Shown: positions 46,936 to 56,919 of the stretch, piece by piece
Layout of the letters: each line of letters opens with the position of its first letter
Numbering within the stretch: position 1 is the first letter of the stretch
Origin: Olsenella sp.
Lineage (GTDB): Bacteria; Actinomycetota; Coriobacteriia; Coriobacteriales; Atopobiaceae
Length of the DNA stretch: 64,000 nucleotides
Assembly (NCBI GenBank): GCA_022648325.1
Contig: JALCMG010000012.1
Span: forward strand, 1 to 64,000
Reading direction: 5' to 3'
Position numbers and translations under genes: made by a program
The notes under the pieces: generated by a model
Databases searched by the model: none
What the model was told of the DNA's origin: nothing
What the model saw: only the letters and a program-made list of their open reading frames with translations

Positions 46936-48066
46936 CTAGCTGTTCGCGGACACGGCCGCCATGAACGTGGTTGGGTCGGACTTCAGGGCCTCGTCGAGCA
47001 GGGCGCGCGCCTGCACGGCGGTAAGGTCTTTCACAATGACAGCGCCTGGCTCGTAGAAGGTGGAGCCGGGGATGGTAGCCTCGGTGCGGAACACGTAAGG
47101 TCCGTGGAGCATGGTTGGGTCATACGCGAGGCCGCGGGAGAAGTCATAGGTGGGCCCTCTGCCTGCCACGCAGTCGAGGATGTCCTGGACGATGGCGTTG
47201 CCGGTAGGAAGGCTGCCTGCGCCCTGCCCGTAGAACTTGAGCTCGCCAATAGAGGGCGCATCAAGTGTCACGAGGTTGAAGTTGGTGGGCACGTTTGCCT
47301 CGAGCGTGGAGGTGCTCACGGCGACGGGCTCGACCGAGACGGCATAGCGGCCGTTGTCCTGGACGCCGCGCCCGATGAGCTTCACCGTGAGGCCGCGGCT
47401 GCCAAAGAGGCTGAGGTCGTACTTGGTAAGGTTCCTGATGCCGGTGACGGGAAGGTCCTGCGTGCAGGCAACGTCGAACGCAACGGAAGCAGAGATTATC
47501 GTCTTGTTGCGCACGTCGATGCCGTCGATGTCGGCGGTGGGGTCCCTCTCGGCAAAGCCAAGCTCCTGTGCCTTGCTCAGCACCTCGGAGAAATCCGCGC
47601 CGTCCTTGAGCATGGAGTAAACGATGTAGTTGGTAGTTCCGTTCATGATGCCCGAGAAGGACTGCACCTCCTCGATGCGACGGACCTTCTCGATGCTTGC
47701 GATCCAGGGGATGCCACCGCCCACCGAAGCCTCGATGAGAAGCCCGACGCCCGCCTTGGAGGCGGCCTCGGCGAACTCTGCAAAGTGCGCCGCCACGACG
47801 GCCTTGTTCGAGGTCACCACGTGCTTGCCAGCGTTGAGCGCCTGGAGGATGAACGTGTGCGCGGGCTCGATGCCGCCCATGCACTCAACCACGAGCTCGA
47901 TCGACGGATCGTCGACAATGTCCTGGTAGTTGGGGGTCATGCGCGGGTCGGTGAGACGGTCTGGCAGCTCGAGGATGCGGGCGACCTCGACCTCGGGTAC
48001 GCGCTCCTCGATGATCTGCGCTACGCCACGGCCAACGGTGCCGTATCCCAGGATGGCTATCTTCAT
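46936..48066 (-). CDS. hom: Homoserine dehydrogenase
   Basis: Hom reduces aspartate semialdehyde to homoserine. The 376 residues have the NAD(P) loop ILGYGTVGRGVA and the family block NGTTNYIVYSML then FAERDPTADIDGID. The start ATG 48066 follows a weak GGAAG. The usual C-terminal ACT domain is absent or very short, so threonine feedback at this enzyme may be lost. It is divergently placed from thrC, with a 120-base shared promoter region. Confidence 0.95.
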   Translation of the reverse strand: MKIAILGYGTVGRGVAQIIEERVPEVEVARILELPDRLTDPRMTPNYQDIVDDPSIELVVECMGGIEPAHTFILQALNAGKHVVTSNKAVVAAHFAEFAEAASKAGVGLLIEASVGGGIPWIASIEKVRRIEEVQSFSGIMNGTTNYIVYSMLKDGADFSEVLSKAQELGFAERDPTADIDGIDVRNKTIISASVAFDVACTQDLPVTGIRNLTKYDLSLFGSRGLTVKLIGRGVQDNGRYAVSVEPVAVSTSTLEANVPTNFNLVTLDAPSIGELKFYGQGAGSLPTGNAIVQDILDCVAGRGPTYDFSRGLAYDPTMLHGPYVFRTEATIPGSTFYEPGAVIVKDLTAVQARALLDEALKSDPTTFMAAVSANS

Positions 48067-48186
48067 CGGCTTCCAATCTCTTTCGAATGTGTGTCGGCAC
48101 ATGCCACGTGCCGCACGGCAACGCACGGCACCAGCTATGATACGTGCTGGACACGATGCAAGGCCAAACGACACAAGGAGCCAACC

Positions 48187-49671
48187 GTGGAAACGTTCTA
48201 CCACAGCACCCGTTCGCGCGGGGAATTGGTAACAAGCAAGCAAGCAATTCTCGCCGGCCTGGCGCCTGACGGAGGCCTCTATGTCTCAGACGCGCTTGGC
48301 GCCGAGAAACTCGACCTCGCCCAGGTGTGCCCAAGCAGCTTCACCCAGACGGCGGAGCGTGTGCTTAGGACCCTCCTCCCCGACTACTCTGCCGACGAGC
48401 TGGCCCGCTGCGTGGGTGCGGCATACGGCTCCCAGTGGGACACCCCGGCCATCTGCCCTGTAACTCCGCTTGGCCAGGACTGGCTCCTCGAGCTCTTCCA
48501 TGGTCCCACCTGCGCCTTCAAGGACGTTGCACTTCAGATGCTTCCGCAGCTCATGGGCGTTGCGCGCGAAGGTGACGGGCACGATGTGATGATCGTGACG
48601 GCTACCTCGGGCGATACCGGCAAGGCGGCGCTCGACGGCTTCTCCGACGTTCCCCACACCGGAGTCTGCGTCTTCTACCCCTGGGGCAAGGTATCCGACA
48701 TCCAGCGCCTCCAGATGGTCACGCAGATAGGCGGCAACGTGGCGATCTGTGCTATCCGTGGCAACTTCGACGACGCCCAGTCCGAGGTCAAGCGCATCTT
48801 CTCAAACCGCGAGCTGTCGGCGCGCCTCTCGGCGCGAAACGTGGTGCTCTCGAGCGCCAACTCCATCAACGTCGGTCGCCTTGCTCCACAGGTCACCTAC
48901 TATTTCGACTCCTACGCCCAGCTCGTTCGCTCTGGTGCCATCGCCCAGGGCGACGAGGTCACCTACGTTGTTCCCACGGGCAACTTTGGCGACGTCTTGG
49001 CCGGCTACTATGCCAAGTGCCTGGGACTGCCCGTTCGCAGGCTGGTCGTGGCGTCCAACGCCAACGACGTCCTCACGGACTTCCTCACCACGGGCACCTA
49101 CGACAAGCGTCGCCCGTTCGTGAAGACAATCTCCCCCTCCATGGACATTCTGGTCTCCTCCAACCTCGAACGCCTGCTGTACTTCGCCTCCGACGGGGAT
49201 GTGGAGCTTGTCTCGTCCCTCATGGCAGATTTGGCCGAGAAGGGCGCCTACACCGTGCCGCCAGCGCTTCTCGCCCGCATCAAGGAGACCTTTAGCTGCG
49301 GCCGCGCAGACGACGAGATGGCACGCGAGACGATCCGCACCACCTGGGAGAGTTGCCACAAGCTCATCGACCCACACACCGCCGTTGCCAAGTACGTTCT
49401 GGATGCCCTACCCCAGGACGGCACGATCCGGGTATGCCTATCCACGGCGAGCCCCTACAAGTTCCCGGCAGACGTCCTTGGCTCCCTTGGCGTGGACGCG
49501 TCCGGCATGAACGGCTTTGCGAGCATGGACTCGCTTGAGCACGTCACCGGCACCGAGGCGCCTGTGCAGCTCTCAAGCCTGCGCGACGCCGAGAGCCTGC
49601 ACGACGACGTCTGCGACCGTGACAAGATGGGTGCGTTCGTGGAGTCTGCCTGCGCGAGGATCTTCCTGTGA
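48187..49671 (+). CDS. thrC: Threonine synthase
   Basis: ThrC converts phosphohomoserine to threonine using PLP. The 494 residues show the N-terminal FYHSTRSRGELVTSKQAILA, the PLP lysine in FHGPTCAFKDVALQ near 115 and ATSGDTGKAALDG. The length fits the long (Escherichia coli/yeast) type. The start is GTG 48187 with AAGGAG 6 bases upstream. The stop lies 26 bases before the thrB start. Confidence 0.95.
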   Translation: METFYHSTRSRGELVTSKQAILAGLAPDGGLYVSDALGAEKLDLAQVCPSSFTQTAERVLRTLLPDYSADELARCVGAAYGSQWDTPAICPVTPLGQDWLLELFHGPTCAFKDVALQMLPQLMGVAREGDGHDVMIVTATSGDTGKAALDGFSDVPHTGVCVFYPWGKVSDIQRLQMVTQIGGNVAICAIRGNFDDAQSEVKRIFSNRELSARLSARNVVLSSANSINVGRLAPQVTYYFDSYAQLVRSGAIAQGDEVTYVVPTGNFGDVLAGYYAKCLGLPVRRLVVASNANDVLTDFLTTGTYDKRRPFVKTISPSMDILVSSNLERLLYFASDGDVELVSSLMADLAEKGAYTVPPALLARIKETFSCGRADDEMARETIRTTWESCHKLIDPHTAVAKYVLDALPQDGTIRVCLSTASPYKFPADVLGSLGVDASGMNGFASMDSLEHVTGTEAPVQLSSLRDAESLHDDVCDRDKMGAFVESACARIFL

Positions 49672-49697
49672 GCGCGGACGAGAAAGGACGAGATCCG

Positions 49698-50588
49698 ATG
49701 GCTGGCACCGTGCGCGTGAGCGTTCCCGCAACCTCAGCAAACCTCGGCGTTGGCTTTGACGTCCTGGGGCTTGCGCTCGACCTTGCCGCGGAGTTCTCCT
49801 TCGAGCCGACAGACACTCTGAAGATTGATGGGTGCGCTCCCGAGCTTGCGGGCGAGGACAACCTGGTTTGGACCTCCTACCTCTGTGGCTGCAGGGAATT
49901 TGGACTTGAGCCCCAGCCGCTTCACATCACCGAGTCCTGCACCATACCGTCATCCGGTGGCCTTGGGTCGAGCTCTACCTGCGTGGTTGCGGGCATCGCG
50001 GCCGCCCAGGCGCTCGCCGGGCTTCCTCTCGACCGCGAGCGCACGCTCTCTCTCGCAACCGCCATCGAGGGACACCCCGACAACGTTGCCCCCGCCGTCA
50101 TGGGCGGGCTTGTGAGCTCCTACGTGGAGGACGCCACGACCGTGACGACGCGCTGGGTGGTTGCCGACAACCTGCGATTCGTCTGCATGGCTCCACCCTA
50201 CCGCGTCCTCACCCGAGACGCCCGCCGGGCGCTTCCCGCCATGGTTCCAACAAGCACCGTCTCCTGGCAGGTGGGCCGCTGCCTCGCCATGGTGAGCGCC
50301 ATGGCCAAGGGTGATGCCGATGCCATCCGCGCGTGCTGCCACGACAGGATCCACGAGCCGTACCGCGCGCCGCTCATCCCCGACTACCAGATGCTTCACG
50401 ACATTGCCCACGAGAACGGCGCCTGCACGTTTCTCATCTCGGGCTCTGGCGCGACCATGCTCGCAATTGCCGACGGAGACGAGCGCGCCGCAAGCGTGGC
50501 GAAAGCCGCGAGCGAAGCCATGCCGCAGCTCTGGGTGCGCACGCTGCGCGCAAGCGAGCACGGGACAACGGTGCGCGTCACGCAGTGA
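49698..50588 (+). CDS. thrB: Homoserine kinase
   Basis: This is a GHMP kinase of 296 residues with the N-terminal RVSVPATSANLGVGFD, the ATP motif IPSSGGLGSSS and the C-terminal FLISGSGATMLAI. I chose ATG 49698 (AAAGGA upstream); a GTG at 49668 overlapping the thrC stop is also possible. Its TGA is formed by the first bases of the second 29-bp palindrome. Confidence 0.93.
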   Translation: MAGTVRVSVPATSANLGVGFDVLGLALDLAAEFSFEPTDTLKIDGCAPELAGEDNLVWTSYLCGCREFGLEPQPLHITESCTIPSSGGLGSSSTCVVAGIAAAQALAGLPLDRERTLSLATAIEGHPDNVAPAVMGGLVSSYVEDATTVTTRWVVADNLRFVCMAPPYRVLTRDARRALPAMVPTSTVSWQVGRCLAMVSAMAKGDADAIRACCHDRIHEPYRAPLIPDYQMLHDIAHENGACTFLISGSGATMLAIADGDERAASVAKAASEAMPQLWVRTLRASEHGTTVRVTQ

Positions 50589-50614
50589 GACAAAGGGACT
50601 GTCCCTTTGTCTCA
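50586..50614. repeat. Palindromic repeat copy 2, shared by two convergent genes
   Basis: This is identical over 29 bases to the copy at 1796-1824. Its left end supplies the TGA of thrB and its right end, read on the minus strand, the TGA of phoR. It is therefore a combined stop and hairpin for two convergent genes. Confidence 0.9.
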
Positions 50615-52015
50615 CTGGAACGTCACCGTAATCTGGGTTCCCTTGCCAAGCTCGCTCTTGAGGTCGACCTTCGCGTCGTGGAATGCAGCCGCGTGCTTGA
50701 CGATGGCAAGCCCAAGCCCGGTGCCGCCCTTCTCGCGGCTGCGGCCCTTGTCGACGCGATAGAAGCGCTCGAACACCTTGCCCTGGTTCTCCTCGGGAAT
50801 GCCTATCCCCGTGTCGCTCACACGGATGCAGGGGCAACCGTTCTGGGGCAGCACCCACACGAAGACGCTCCCGCCCTTGCGGTTGTAGCGGATGGCATTG
50901 GAGACCAGGTTGCCAACCATCTCGTCGAGCAGGCGCGCGTTTCCCTGAATGATGGCGGAGACGCCGTCCAGCTTGAGCTTCACGCCTGCATCCCGGGCGC
51001 ACTGCTCGTAGCGCTGGCACACGTCGGAGGCAACGGAGAGCAGGCCAATGGGCTCGACGCTTCCAAAGAGCTGCCTGTCCTGCGTCCGCTCCGTCTCGTC
51101 CAGCTTCGAGAGCGTGGGAATGTCGCTCACCAGGGACGAGAGACGCTGGGCGTCGTCGTAGATGCGGCCGGCAAAGTTGGGAATGTCCTCTGGCCGCACG
51201 ATTCCGTCGCGTATGAGCTCGGAGGCACCGGAGATGGCAGCGATGGGCGTCTTGAGCTCGTGCGTGACGTTGGCGGTAAACTCTCAGCGCATGTCGTCGG
51301 CACTCTGAACCTGGTCCATGCGGTCGAGAAGGTCGCGGTGCTGCTCGTTGAGACGAGAGACCAATGGGTCCAGCTCCTCGTAGGGCGCCTTTGCGTCACC
51401 GGTCTCGGGGTCGATCTCAAGAATGGGCTTAACCAACCGGTTTGCGATGGCACGCGAGACAAACCAGGAGACAAGGACCAGGCACGCCACAACAAGCACC
51501 ATGAGCACGAGGTCCTGGCTCAGGATGCGGCCGACGCTGCTCCGCTCCAGTCCAAGGCGAACGACGTTGCCAGAGGGGAGCCGCTTCGCATGGTAGAGGC
51601 TCACGTACCCCAGCGTGTCCGAGTCTCGGTCCGACTCGCCATCCCCTGTCTGGAAGGCGTCTTTGACCTCGGGGCGGTCTCCGTGGTTCTCGAGCGTTGC
51701 CGCATCGACGCGGGAGTCGTAGAGCACGGTTCCGTCGGGGGCAATGAGCGTCACCCGCTCCTCCCCAAAGTCCGTTGAGGAGAGAAGCCCTATCTCGCCG
51801 GCGGTGCCGTCCTCGTCATCGACGGTGGTGGCAACTGCGGCGCATTCGCGAGCGGGCATCTCCCGCGCCTCGTCGAGCGCCGACGCCTGGTAGAAGAGCG
51901 AGAGCGTAACGAGAAGGACGACCGCAACCACGGAGCATGCAACGGCAAGCGAGACAAACACGCTCCTCCGAAGCGAGCGGGTCTTGTCCACTGGCTTTGT
52001 GACCTTCTCTCCCAC
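50612..52015 (-). pseudogene. phoR: PhoR-type sensor histidine kinase with an in-frame stop
   Basis: Reading through, the 467-residue product has two membrane segments (about 20-42 and 175-195) flanking an extracellular region, a HAMP-like linker, the H box THELKTPI just after residue 248, and N/G boxes NLVSNAIRYN, DTGIGIPEEN and GTGLGLAIVKH. Codon 244, in the block DDMR-x-EFTANVTHELK, is TGA (51284-51286) where the family has Arg, so a single C-to-T change would produce it. The frame is otherwise open. The start is GTG 52015, 10 bases after phoB. Only a kinase-less fragment would normally be made. Confidence 0.85.
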
Positions 52016-52024
52016 GCCCGTCGC

Positions 52025-52732
52025 CTACCCGCGCATGCGGTAGCCCACGCCGCGGACGGTCTCGATGAGGTCCGAGGAGTCACCGAGCTTCGCACGAATC
52101 TGTTGCACGTGAACGTCCACCGTGCGCGACCCGCCGTCGAAGTCCCAACCCCACACGCGCTGCAGGAGCGTCTCGCGCGAGAAGACCACGCCTGGGCTCC
52201 TCATGAGGAACTCGAGAAGGTCGAACTCGCGCATGGTGAGCGAGAGGGGCTGGCCGTTGATGGTGGCCTCGCGCCTGTCCGGCCAGAGCGTGAGGTTCTC
52301 GACGGAGAGCGCCTTGCGCTCGGGCATGTCCGATGTTCTCCCTGCACGCCTGAGTAGTGCACGCGTGCGGCTCACCAGCTCCATCATGCCAAAAGACTTT
52401 GAGAGGTAGTCGTCGGCGCCACCGTCGAGCGCGCGCACCTTGTCGAGCTCGGAATCCTTCGCGGTGAGCATCATCACCGGGACGCGAGAAAGACCGGGCG
52501 TGTGGCGCACACGAGCAAGGATGTCGAGGCCATCGGCATCGGGAAGCATGATGTCGAGGAGAATGACGTCGGGTCTCCTCTCGGCACACATGCGCCTGAA
52601 CTCCGAGTCGTCGTTGCAACCCGCAGCATCAAGCCCCGCCTGGCGCAACGCATAAACCGTAAGCTCACGGATGTTCTTGTCGTCCTCGACGTAGTACACC
52701 ACGCCCGAGACCGGAGACGCCTTCCCTGGCAC
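52025..52732 (-). CDS. phoB: Response regulator PhoB
   Basis: This is an OmpR/PhoB-type regulator of 235 residues: receiver domain with the phospho-acceptor in VILLDIMLPD, the conserved lysine region (SKSF replaces the usual KPF), and a C-terminal winged helix ending SRTVDVHVQQIRAKL. It probably activates pstS through the direct-repeat site upstream of it. The start is GTG 52732; an internal GTG at about codon 11 is possible. Confidence 0.9.
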   Translation of the reverse strand: MPGKASPVSGVVYYVEDDKNIRELTVYALRQAGLDAAGCNDDSEFRRMCAERRPDVILLDIMLPDADGLDILARVRHTPGLSRVPVMMLTAKDSELDKVRALDGGADDYLSKSFGMMELVSRTRALLRRAGRTSDMPERKALSVENLTLWPDRREATINGQPLSLTMREFDLLEFLMRSPGVVFSRETLLQRVWGWDFDGGSRTVDVHVQQIRAKLGDSSDLIETVRGVGYRMRG

Positions 52733-52774
52733 AGCCTCAGACCATCCCTTCTCTAGCCAACCTACATAACAAGT

Positions 52775-53464
52775 CTAATCGTCCGTGGGAATGGGGTCGA
52801 CGCCCTTCTCGGTCACATGCTCGCCCGTCACGCGGAAGATGGCCCATGAGGCAATACGCTTGGAGAGGTCTCCGATACGCTCGAAGTACTTGGCAACCAT
52901 GAGCACCTCGGGCAGGTAGCGGGCGGAGGACTTGCCCTCGCGAATCTGCGCCACGAGCTTATCGGTCGCATCGCCGTAGATGAGGTTAATCTCGGCGTCC
53001 TCCTGGATTACCTCCTGTGCGGAGGTGGTATCAGAGTTGCAGAAGGCGTCCACGGCCTTCTCGACCATCTTCGCCGTGACGTCCGCCATCTGAGTGAACT
53101 CGGAGCTAAACTTGGCCGTTGCCTTCTCGGGAACCTCGGCTGCGAGGAAGCTCGCGTCGCGCGTCATGCCGTCGATGTGCGAGAGGTCGGACACGATCCT
53201 AAAGGCACCGGTGACAAAGCGCATGTCGTCGCCGATGAGCGGCTGCTGGAGGAGAAGGACGTCGAGGCAGGACGACTCGATCGAAGAGCGCAGCCGGTCC
53301 TCGGCCTTGCGCCTGCGGGCGAGGCCCTCCTGAGCGCCCTTATCGCCCGTAGCCGCGAGTCCGGTGGCGCGGATGTCGGATGCGCACTTGTCCCGAAAGC
53401 GGACGAGCAGGTCCTCGATGTCCTTGAGCTGAGCAGTAAGCTTGGAGCGGGTCTGGATGGCCAT
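52775..53464 (-). CDS. phoU: Phosphate transport regulator PhoU
   Basis: The 229-residue all-helical protein has the two PhoU repeats, seen as DMRFVTGAFRIVSDLSHID and EVLMVAKYFERIGDLSKRIA. PhoU links Pst transport state to PhoR. Its ATG overlaps the pstB stop by one base. Confidence 0.93.
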   Translation of the reverse strand: MAIQTRSKLTAQLKDIEDLLVRFRDKCASDIRATGLAATGDKGAQEGLARRRKAEDRLRSSIESSCLDVLLLQQPLIGDDMRFVTGAFRIVSDLSHIDGMTRDASFLAAEVPEKATAKFSSEFTQMADVTAKMVEKAVDAFCNSDTTSAQEVIQEDAEINLIYGDATDKLVAQIREGKSSARYLPEVLMVAKYFERIGDLSKRIASWAIFRVTGEHVTEKGVDPIPTDD

Positions 53465-54246
53465 CAGCTGAACCTCCCTGAGAGGTATTCCTGTGTACGG
53501 GTCTCGCGCGGGTTCGAGAAGAACTCTGCCGTGGGCGCTTCCTCGATGAGCTGGCCCAGGTAGAAGAAAGCGGTCTTGTCGGCCACGCGCGTTGCCTGCT
53601 GCATGTTATGAGTCACGACCACAACGGTGTGGTCGCGCGAGAGCTCGACCATGAGCTCCTCCACCATTGAGGTCGAGATGGGGTCGAGGGCGCTCGTGGG
53701 CTCGTCCATGAGGAGGACGTCCGGGCTGGTGGCCAGGGCGCGAGCGATGCAGAGGCGCTGCTGCTGCCCGCCCGAGAGGCCAAGTCCGCTCTGGTTGAGC
53801 TTGTCCTTCACCTCGTCCCACAGGGCCGCCTGCCTAAGTGACGTCTCCACCAGCTCGTCTGCCTCCTCGCGGCTCTTGATGCGGCCGTAGCGCTTGGGCG
53901 CGAAGAGGATGTTCTCGCGGATGGACTTCCTGAAGGGCGTGGGCTGCTGGAACACCATGCCTATGGACTTGCGGAGCTCGAAGAGGTTCTCGTCCGGCGT
54001 GTTTACGTCGTGGTTGTGATAGTTGATCTCGCCCTCGACCACGCAGCGCGGAATCTCGCGGTTCATGAGGTTGAGGCAGCGCAGGTACGTCGACTTACCG
54101 CAGCCCGAGGGGCCAATGAGCGCCGTGACCGTGCCGGCGCCAAAGGAGGGCGACGTGGGGTGAAGCGCCTCGTGCGTGTAGTCGTACTTGACCCTTACGC
54201 CCTTTGTCGAGAGCAGGGCCGTGCCCTCACCTGTGGTGGGTGTCAT
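53464..54246 (-). CDS. pstB: Phosphate ABC transporter ATPase PstB
   Basis: The 260 residues contain Walker A GPSGCGKST, the PstB-type INYHNHDVNTPDENLFELRK, signature LSGGQQQRLCIARAL, Walker B VLLMDEPTSALDP and THNMQQA. It overlaps the end of the pstC-pstA frame by 4 bases and phoU by one. Complete and normal in length. Confidence 0.95.
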   Translation of the reverse strand: MTPTTGEGTALLSTKGVRVKYDYTHEALHPTSPSFGAGTVTALIGPSGCGKSTYLRCLNLMNREIPRCVVEGEINYHNHDVNTPDENLFELRKSIGMVFQQPTPFRKSIRENILFAPKRYGRIKSREEADELVETSLRQAALWDEVKDKLNQSGLGLSGGQQQRLCIARALATSPDVLLMDEPTSALDPISTSMVEELMVELSRDHTVVVVTHNMQQATRVADKTAFFYLGQLIEEAPTAEFFSNPRETRTQEYLSGRFS

Positions 54247-55643
54247 CGGGAGTGGGCTCCATCTTGAGCTTCCAGATGTGGACGGCGAGAGATGCCCCAG
54301 CCCAACGTCACCACAAAGAAGAGCGAGCCGAACATGCCCACCACAATGGAGGGAAGGCTCGACAGGGTCTCGATTGCCGTGCTCGCAGCCTTGGCGGCCC
54401 AGTTGTCCGGGGCATGCTCCACCAGGAAGATGGCAGCACCCAGCGAGATGGGCACGCTGATGAGAAACGTGATCACAAGCATGTAGAACGAGTCGAAGAT
54501 CTCGGACGAGATGCCGGGGTTCTCGTCCGCCAGAGGCGACGTGGTGAGAAAGCCCGGCGACAGGGCCTTGCCCAGGCCCTTGAAGAGGATGAACGCCACG
54601 ATGGATGCCAGAAGGAGGAGGACGAAGGCAACTATTGCCGTGAGGATGCCCGTCGCCACGCGGTCCTGTCTGCCAATCTTCTTGACGTGCTCGTCAAGGT
54701 CGATGCCAAGGTCGTTTCCCCTGAGCTGTGCAGAGGTCTTGCTAGCCACGGTTCTTCGCCCCTTGGAGCCGATGAGGTGGATGATGAGGATGAAGATGAG
54801 CGACATTCCCATGAGGAGAAGGCCCAGTGCCCAGAGGGCATGATACTGGGCAGAGCCCGTTGTGGCATTCGAGAAGCCCGAGGTGAGGGCCGTGGTGAGC
54901 GTTGCCGCAGGGGAAAGCAGCCCTGCGGGCATGACCTTCTCGACGCCGCCAATGACCATCTGAACGGCGAGCGCCTCGCCAAAGGCTCGGGTCATGCCGA
55001 GGATGACCGCCGTCATGAGCGAGGGAAGTGCGCTCTTGAGGACCACGTGCCAGACCGTCTGCCAGCGAGTGCAGCCAAGGGCATAGGAACCCTCGCGGTA
55101 CTCTTGGGGAACGGCGGAGAGGCCGTCGATCGAGAGTGTGGTGACCGTGGGAAGGATCATCACGGCGAGCACGATGCCACCGGAGAGGATGCCCGCACCG
55201 GTGCCCGCCGCCTCGCCAAAGATGGCGCGCATGGCCGCGTTGACCACCGTGAGGCCAATGGGGCCGTAGACAACGGAGGGGACGCCCATGAGGAGCTCCA
55301 CCAGCGGCTGGAAGATGCGGCGGCCAAACCAGGGCTGGACCTCAACAACAAAGATGGCACTGCCAAGGGCAATGGGAAGCGTGAAGGGCGCTGCCAGTAG
55401 CATGACGCCAAAGGAGGTGACAATCAGCGGGAGCGCACCGTAGACTCCGTCAGAGGGGACCCAGCTGGTGCCCGTGATGAACGACAGGAAGATGATGCCG
55501 TCGACGAAGAACGCCGAGAGTCCCTGTTGGGCGACCATGAAGATGAGCGTGACCACGACGAGGGCGACGAGCACCACGCAAGCTCCGGTGAGGGTGAGTC
55601 CCACCCCCTCGAGCTGCTTCTTCGGCATGAGGCGTTTAGCCAT
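54243..55643 (-). pseudogene. pstCA: PstC-PstA fused permease, PstA part internally deleted
   Basis: From ATG 55643 (GAAAGG upstream), residues 1 to about 300 are a complete PstC with the permease loop PQEYREGSYALGCTRWQTVW. The frame continues through a charged linker (KTSAQLRGNDLGIDLDEHV) into PstA. PstA breaks off after SSLPSIVVGMFGSLFFVVTL-GWGIS. Just beyond, a different frame reads LAVHIWKLKMEPTPDDTHHR, a plausible authentic PstA end. So the middle of pstA, including its permease loop, appears deleted at a joint near 54285-54295. PstC fused to PstA in one frame is itself uncommon. The transporter as read cannot be complete. Confidence 0.8.
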
Positions 55644-55718
55644 GAGTAGCCTTTCTACCTGTACAGGCAGGGGGCATCCGCACGCAAGCGCGGACGCCCC
55701 CACGGTTTTGCCCTGCTG

Positions 55719-56657
55719 CTACGCGTTGGTGATGGTGCCCGACGCGTCCTTCTTTACCTTCATGTCGTTGGCGGGGATGAAGCCCTGTTCCTCGACCATG
55801 CTGCCCTGGACCTCGTCGGACATCATGTAGTCGATGAACACCTGGGTGACCTCGTCGGCGTCCTTGGTGTACATGTGCTCGTAAGCCCAGATCTTGAAGG
55901 AGCCGTTGCAGACGTTCTCGGCCTTGGCCTCCACGCCGTCGACCTTGAGCGCCTTGAACTTTGAGTCATCGAAGTAGGAGAAGGCCAGGTACGAGATGGC
56001 ACCCTCGGTCTGCTGGATCTTCTCGACCACGGTGCCCGAGGAGTCCTCCTCGGCGACGGGGGCAAAGGAGTCGGGAGCCTTCTCGCCACCGAGGACAGCG
56101 GCCTCGAAGGTGGCTCGCGTGCCGGAGCCGGCCTTGCGCTCGATGACCTGGGTCTTGCCAGCGGTGCCGCCGACCTGGGACCAGTCGGTGATCTGGCCGG
56201 TGAAGATGCCCTTGAGCTGATCGGTGGTGAGGTCGTCCACGTCGACGCTGGAGTTCACGATGGGGCCCATGCCAACCACGCACACGGTGTTGTCGGTGAG
56301 CGCCTTGGCGTCCGAGGCGTCGAGCTTCTGCTCGGCGAACACGTCGGAGCGGCCGATCTGCGCCTTGCCGTCACGTACGTCGGAGAGGCCCTGGCCGGAG
56401 CCGCCACCGGTGATGGCGATGGTCATATCGGGGTTCTCGTCCTCGAACTTCCTGGCGGCCGCCTCGACAAGCGGCTGGAAGGAGGTTGCGCCAGAGCAGT
56501 TCACCGTGCCGGAGAGCGCTTTCGCGCTGGAGTCGGAGCTCGGGGAGGAGCCGGAGCTGTAGGAGCCGCCGCAGCCGACAAGACCCAGGCCGGCGATGGC
56601 GACCGCAGTGCCTCCTGCAAGCGAGAGGAAAGAACGACGAGAGAGACTATCGGACAT
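55719..56657 (-). CDS. pstS: Phosphate-binding lipoprotein PstS
   Basis: The 312 residues start with an RR-type signal (SRRSFLSLAGG) and lipobox GLVGC, then the phosphate-binding fold with SGATSFQPL and AGSGTRATFE, the usual phosphate contacts. ATG 56657 has GGAAGGAG upstream. It is the first gene of the pst operon and complete. Confidence 0.93.
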   Translation of the reverse strand: MSDSLSRRSFLSLAGGTAVAIAGLGLVGCGGSYSSGSSPSSDSSAKALSGTVNCSGATSFQPLVEAAARKFEDENPDMTIAITGGGSGQGLSDVRDGKAQIGRSDVFAEQKLDASDAKALTDNTVCVVGMGPIVNSSVDVDDLTTDQLKGIFTGQITDWSQVGGTAGKTQVIERKAGSGTRATFEAAVLGGEKAPDSFAPVAEEDSSGTVVEKIQQTEGAISYLAFSYFDDSKFKALKVDGVEAKAENVCNGSFKIWAYEHMYTKDADEVTQVFIDYMMSDEVQGSMVEEQGFIPANDMKVKKDASGTITNA

Positions 56658-56784
56658 GCTTCTCCTTCCAGAGGGTGTGACCGCGCCGCCAATCCCCCGG
56701 CGGGCCTTTATACCCTGCATGCTATGGCCTGGCTCGCCCCTTCCACGCCTCGCGGGGAAGCCTTTACGACTCCCTGACCGCACA

Positions 56785-56806
56785 TTACAAGCGCCTTACA
56801 AACGGT
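56785..56806 (-). promoter_or_regulatory. Candidate PHO box upstream of pstS
   Basis: TTACAAGCGCC and TTACAAACGGT are 11-base direct repeats, 128 bases before pstS; an AAATG/TTTGT-like third unit may follow. Eleven-base periodic repeats are the form of PhoB sites. Confidence 0.6.
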
Positions 56807-56919
56807 TTTGTCAAATGTAAGCCCACCGTATTAACGCAGGTAGATGGGCACTTGAATTGTAAGGCTCCGCTATCTTCCCCTGCTGACTGGTGCTGGACTC
56901 GGCAGTTGTGGTCGTTTGT

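Noticed and set aside
47104..48186. Long extension of thrC upstream to 47104
   Set aside because: It runs antisense through hom; the real start is the GTG at 48187 with AAGGAG.
51284..51286. Selenocysteine or programmed readthrough at the phoR TGA
   Set aside because: The family has arginine here, the site is not catalytic and no SECIS-like stem was noticed; a C-to-T nonsense change is simpler.
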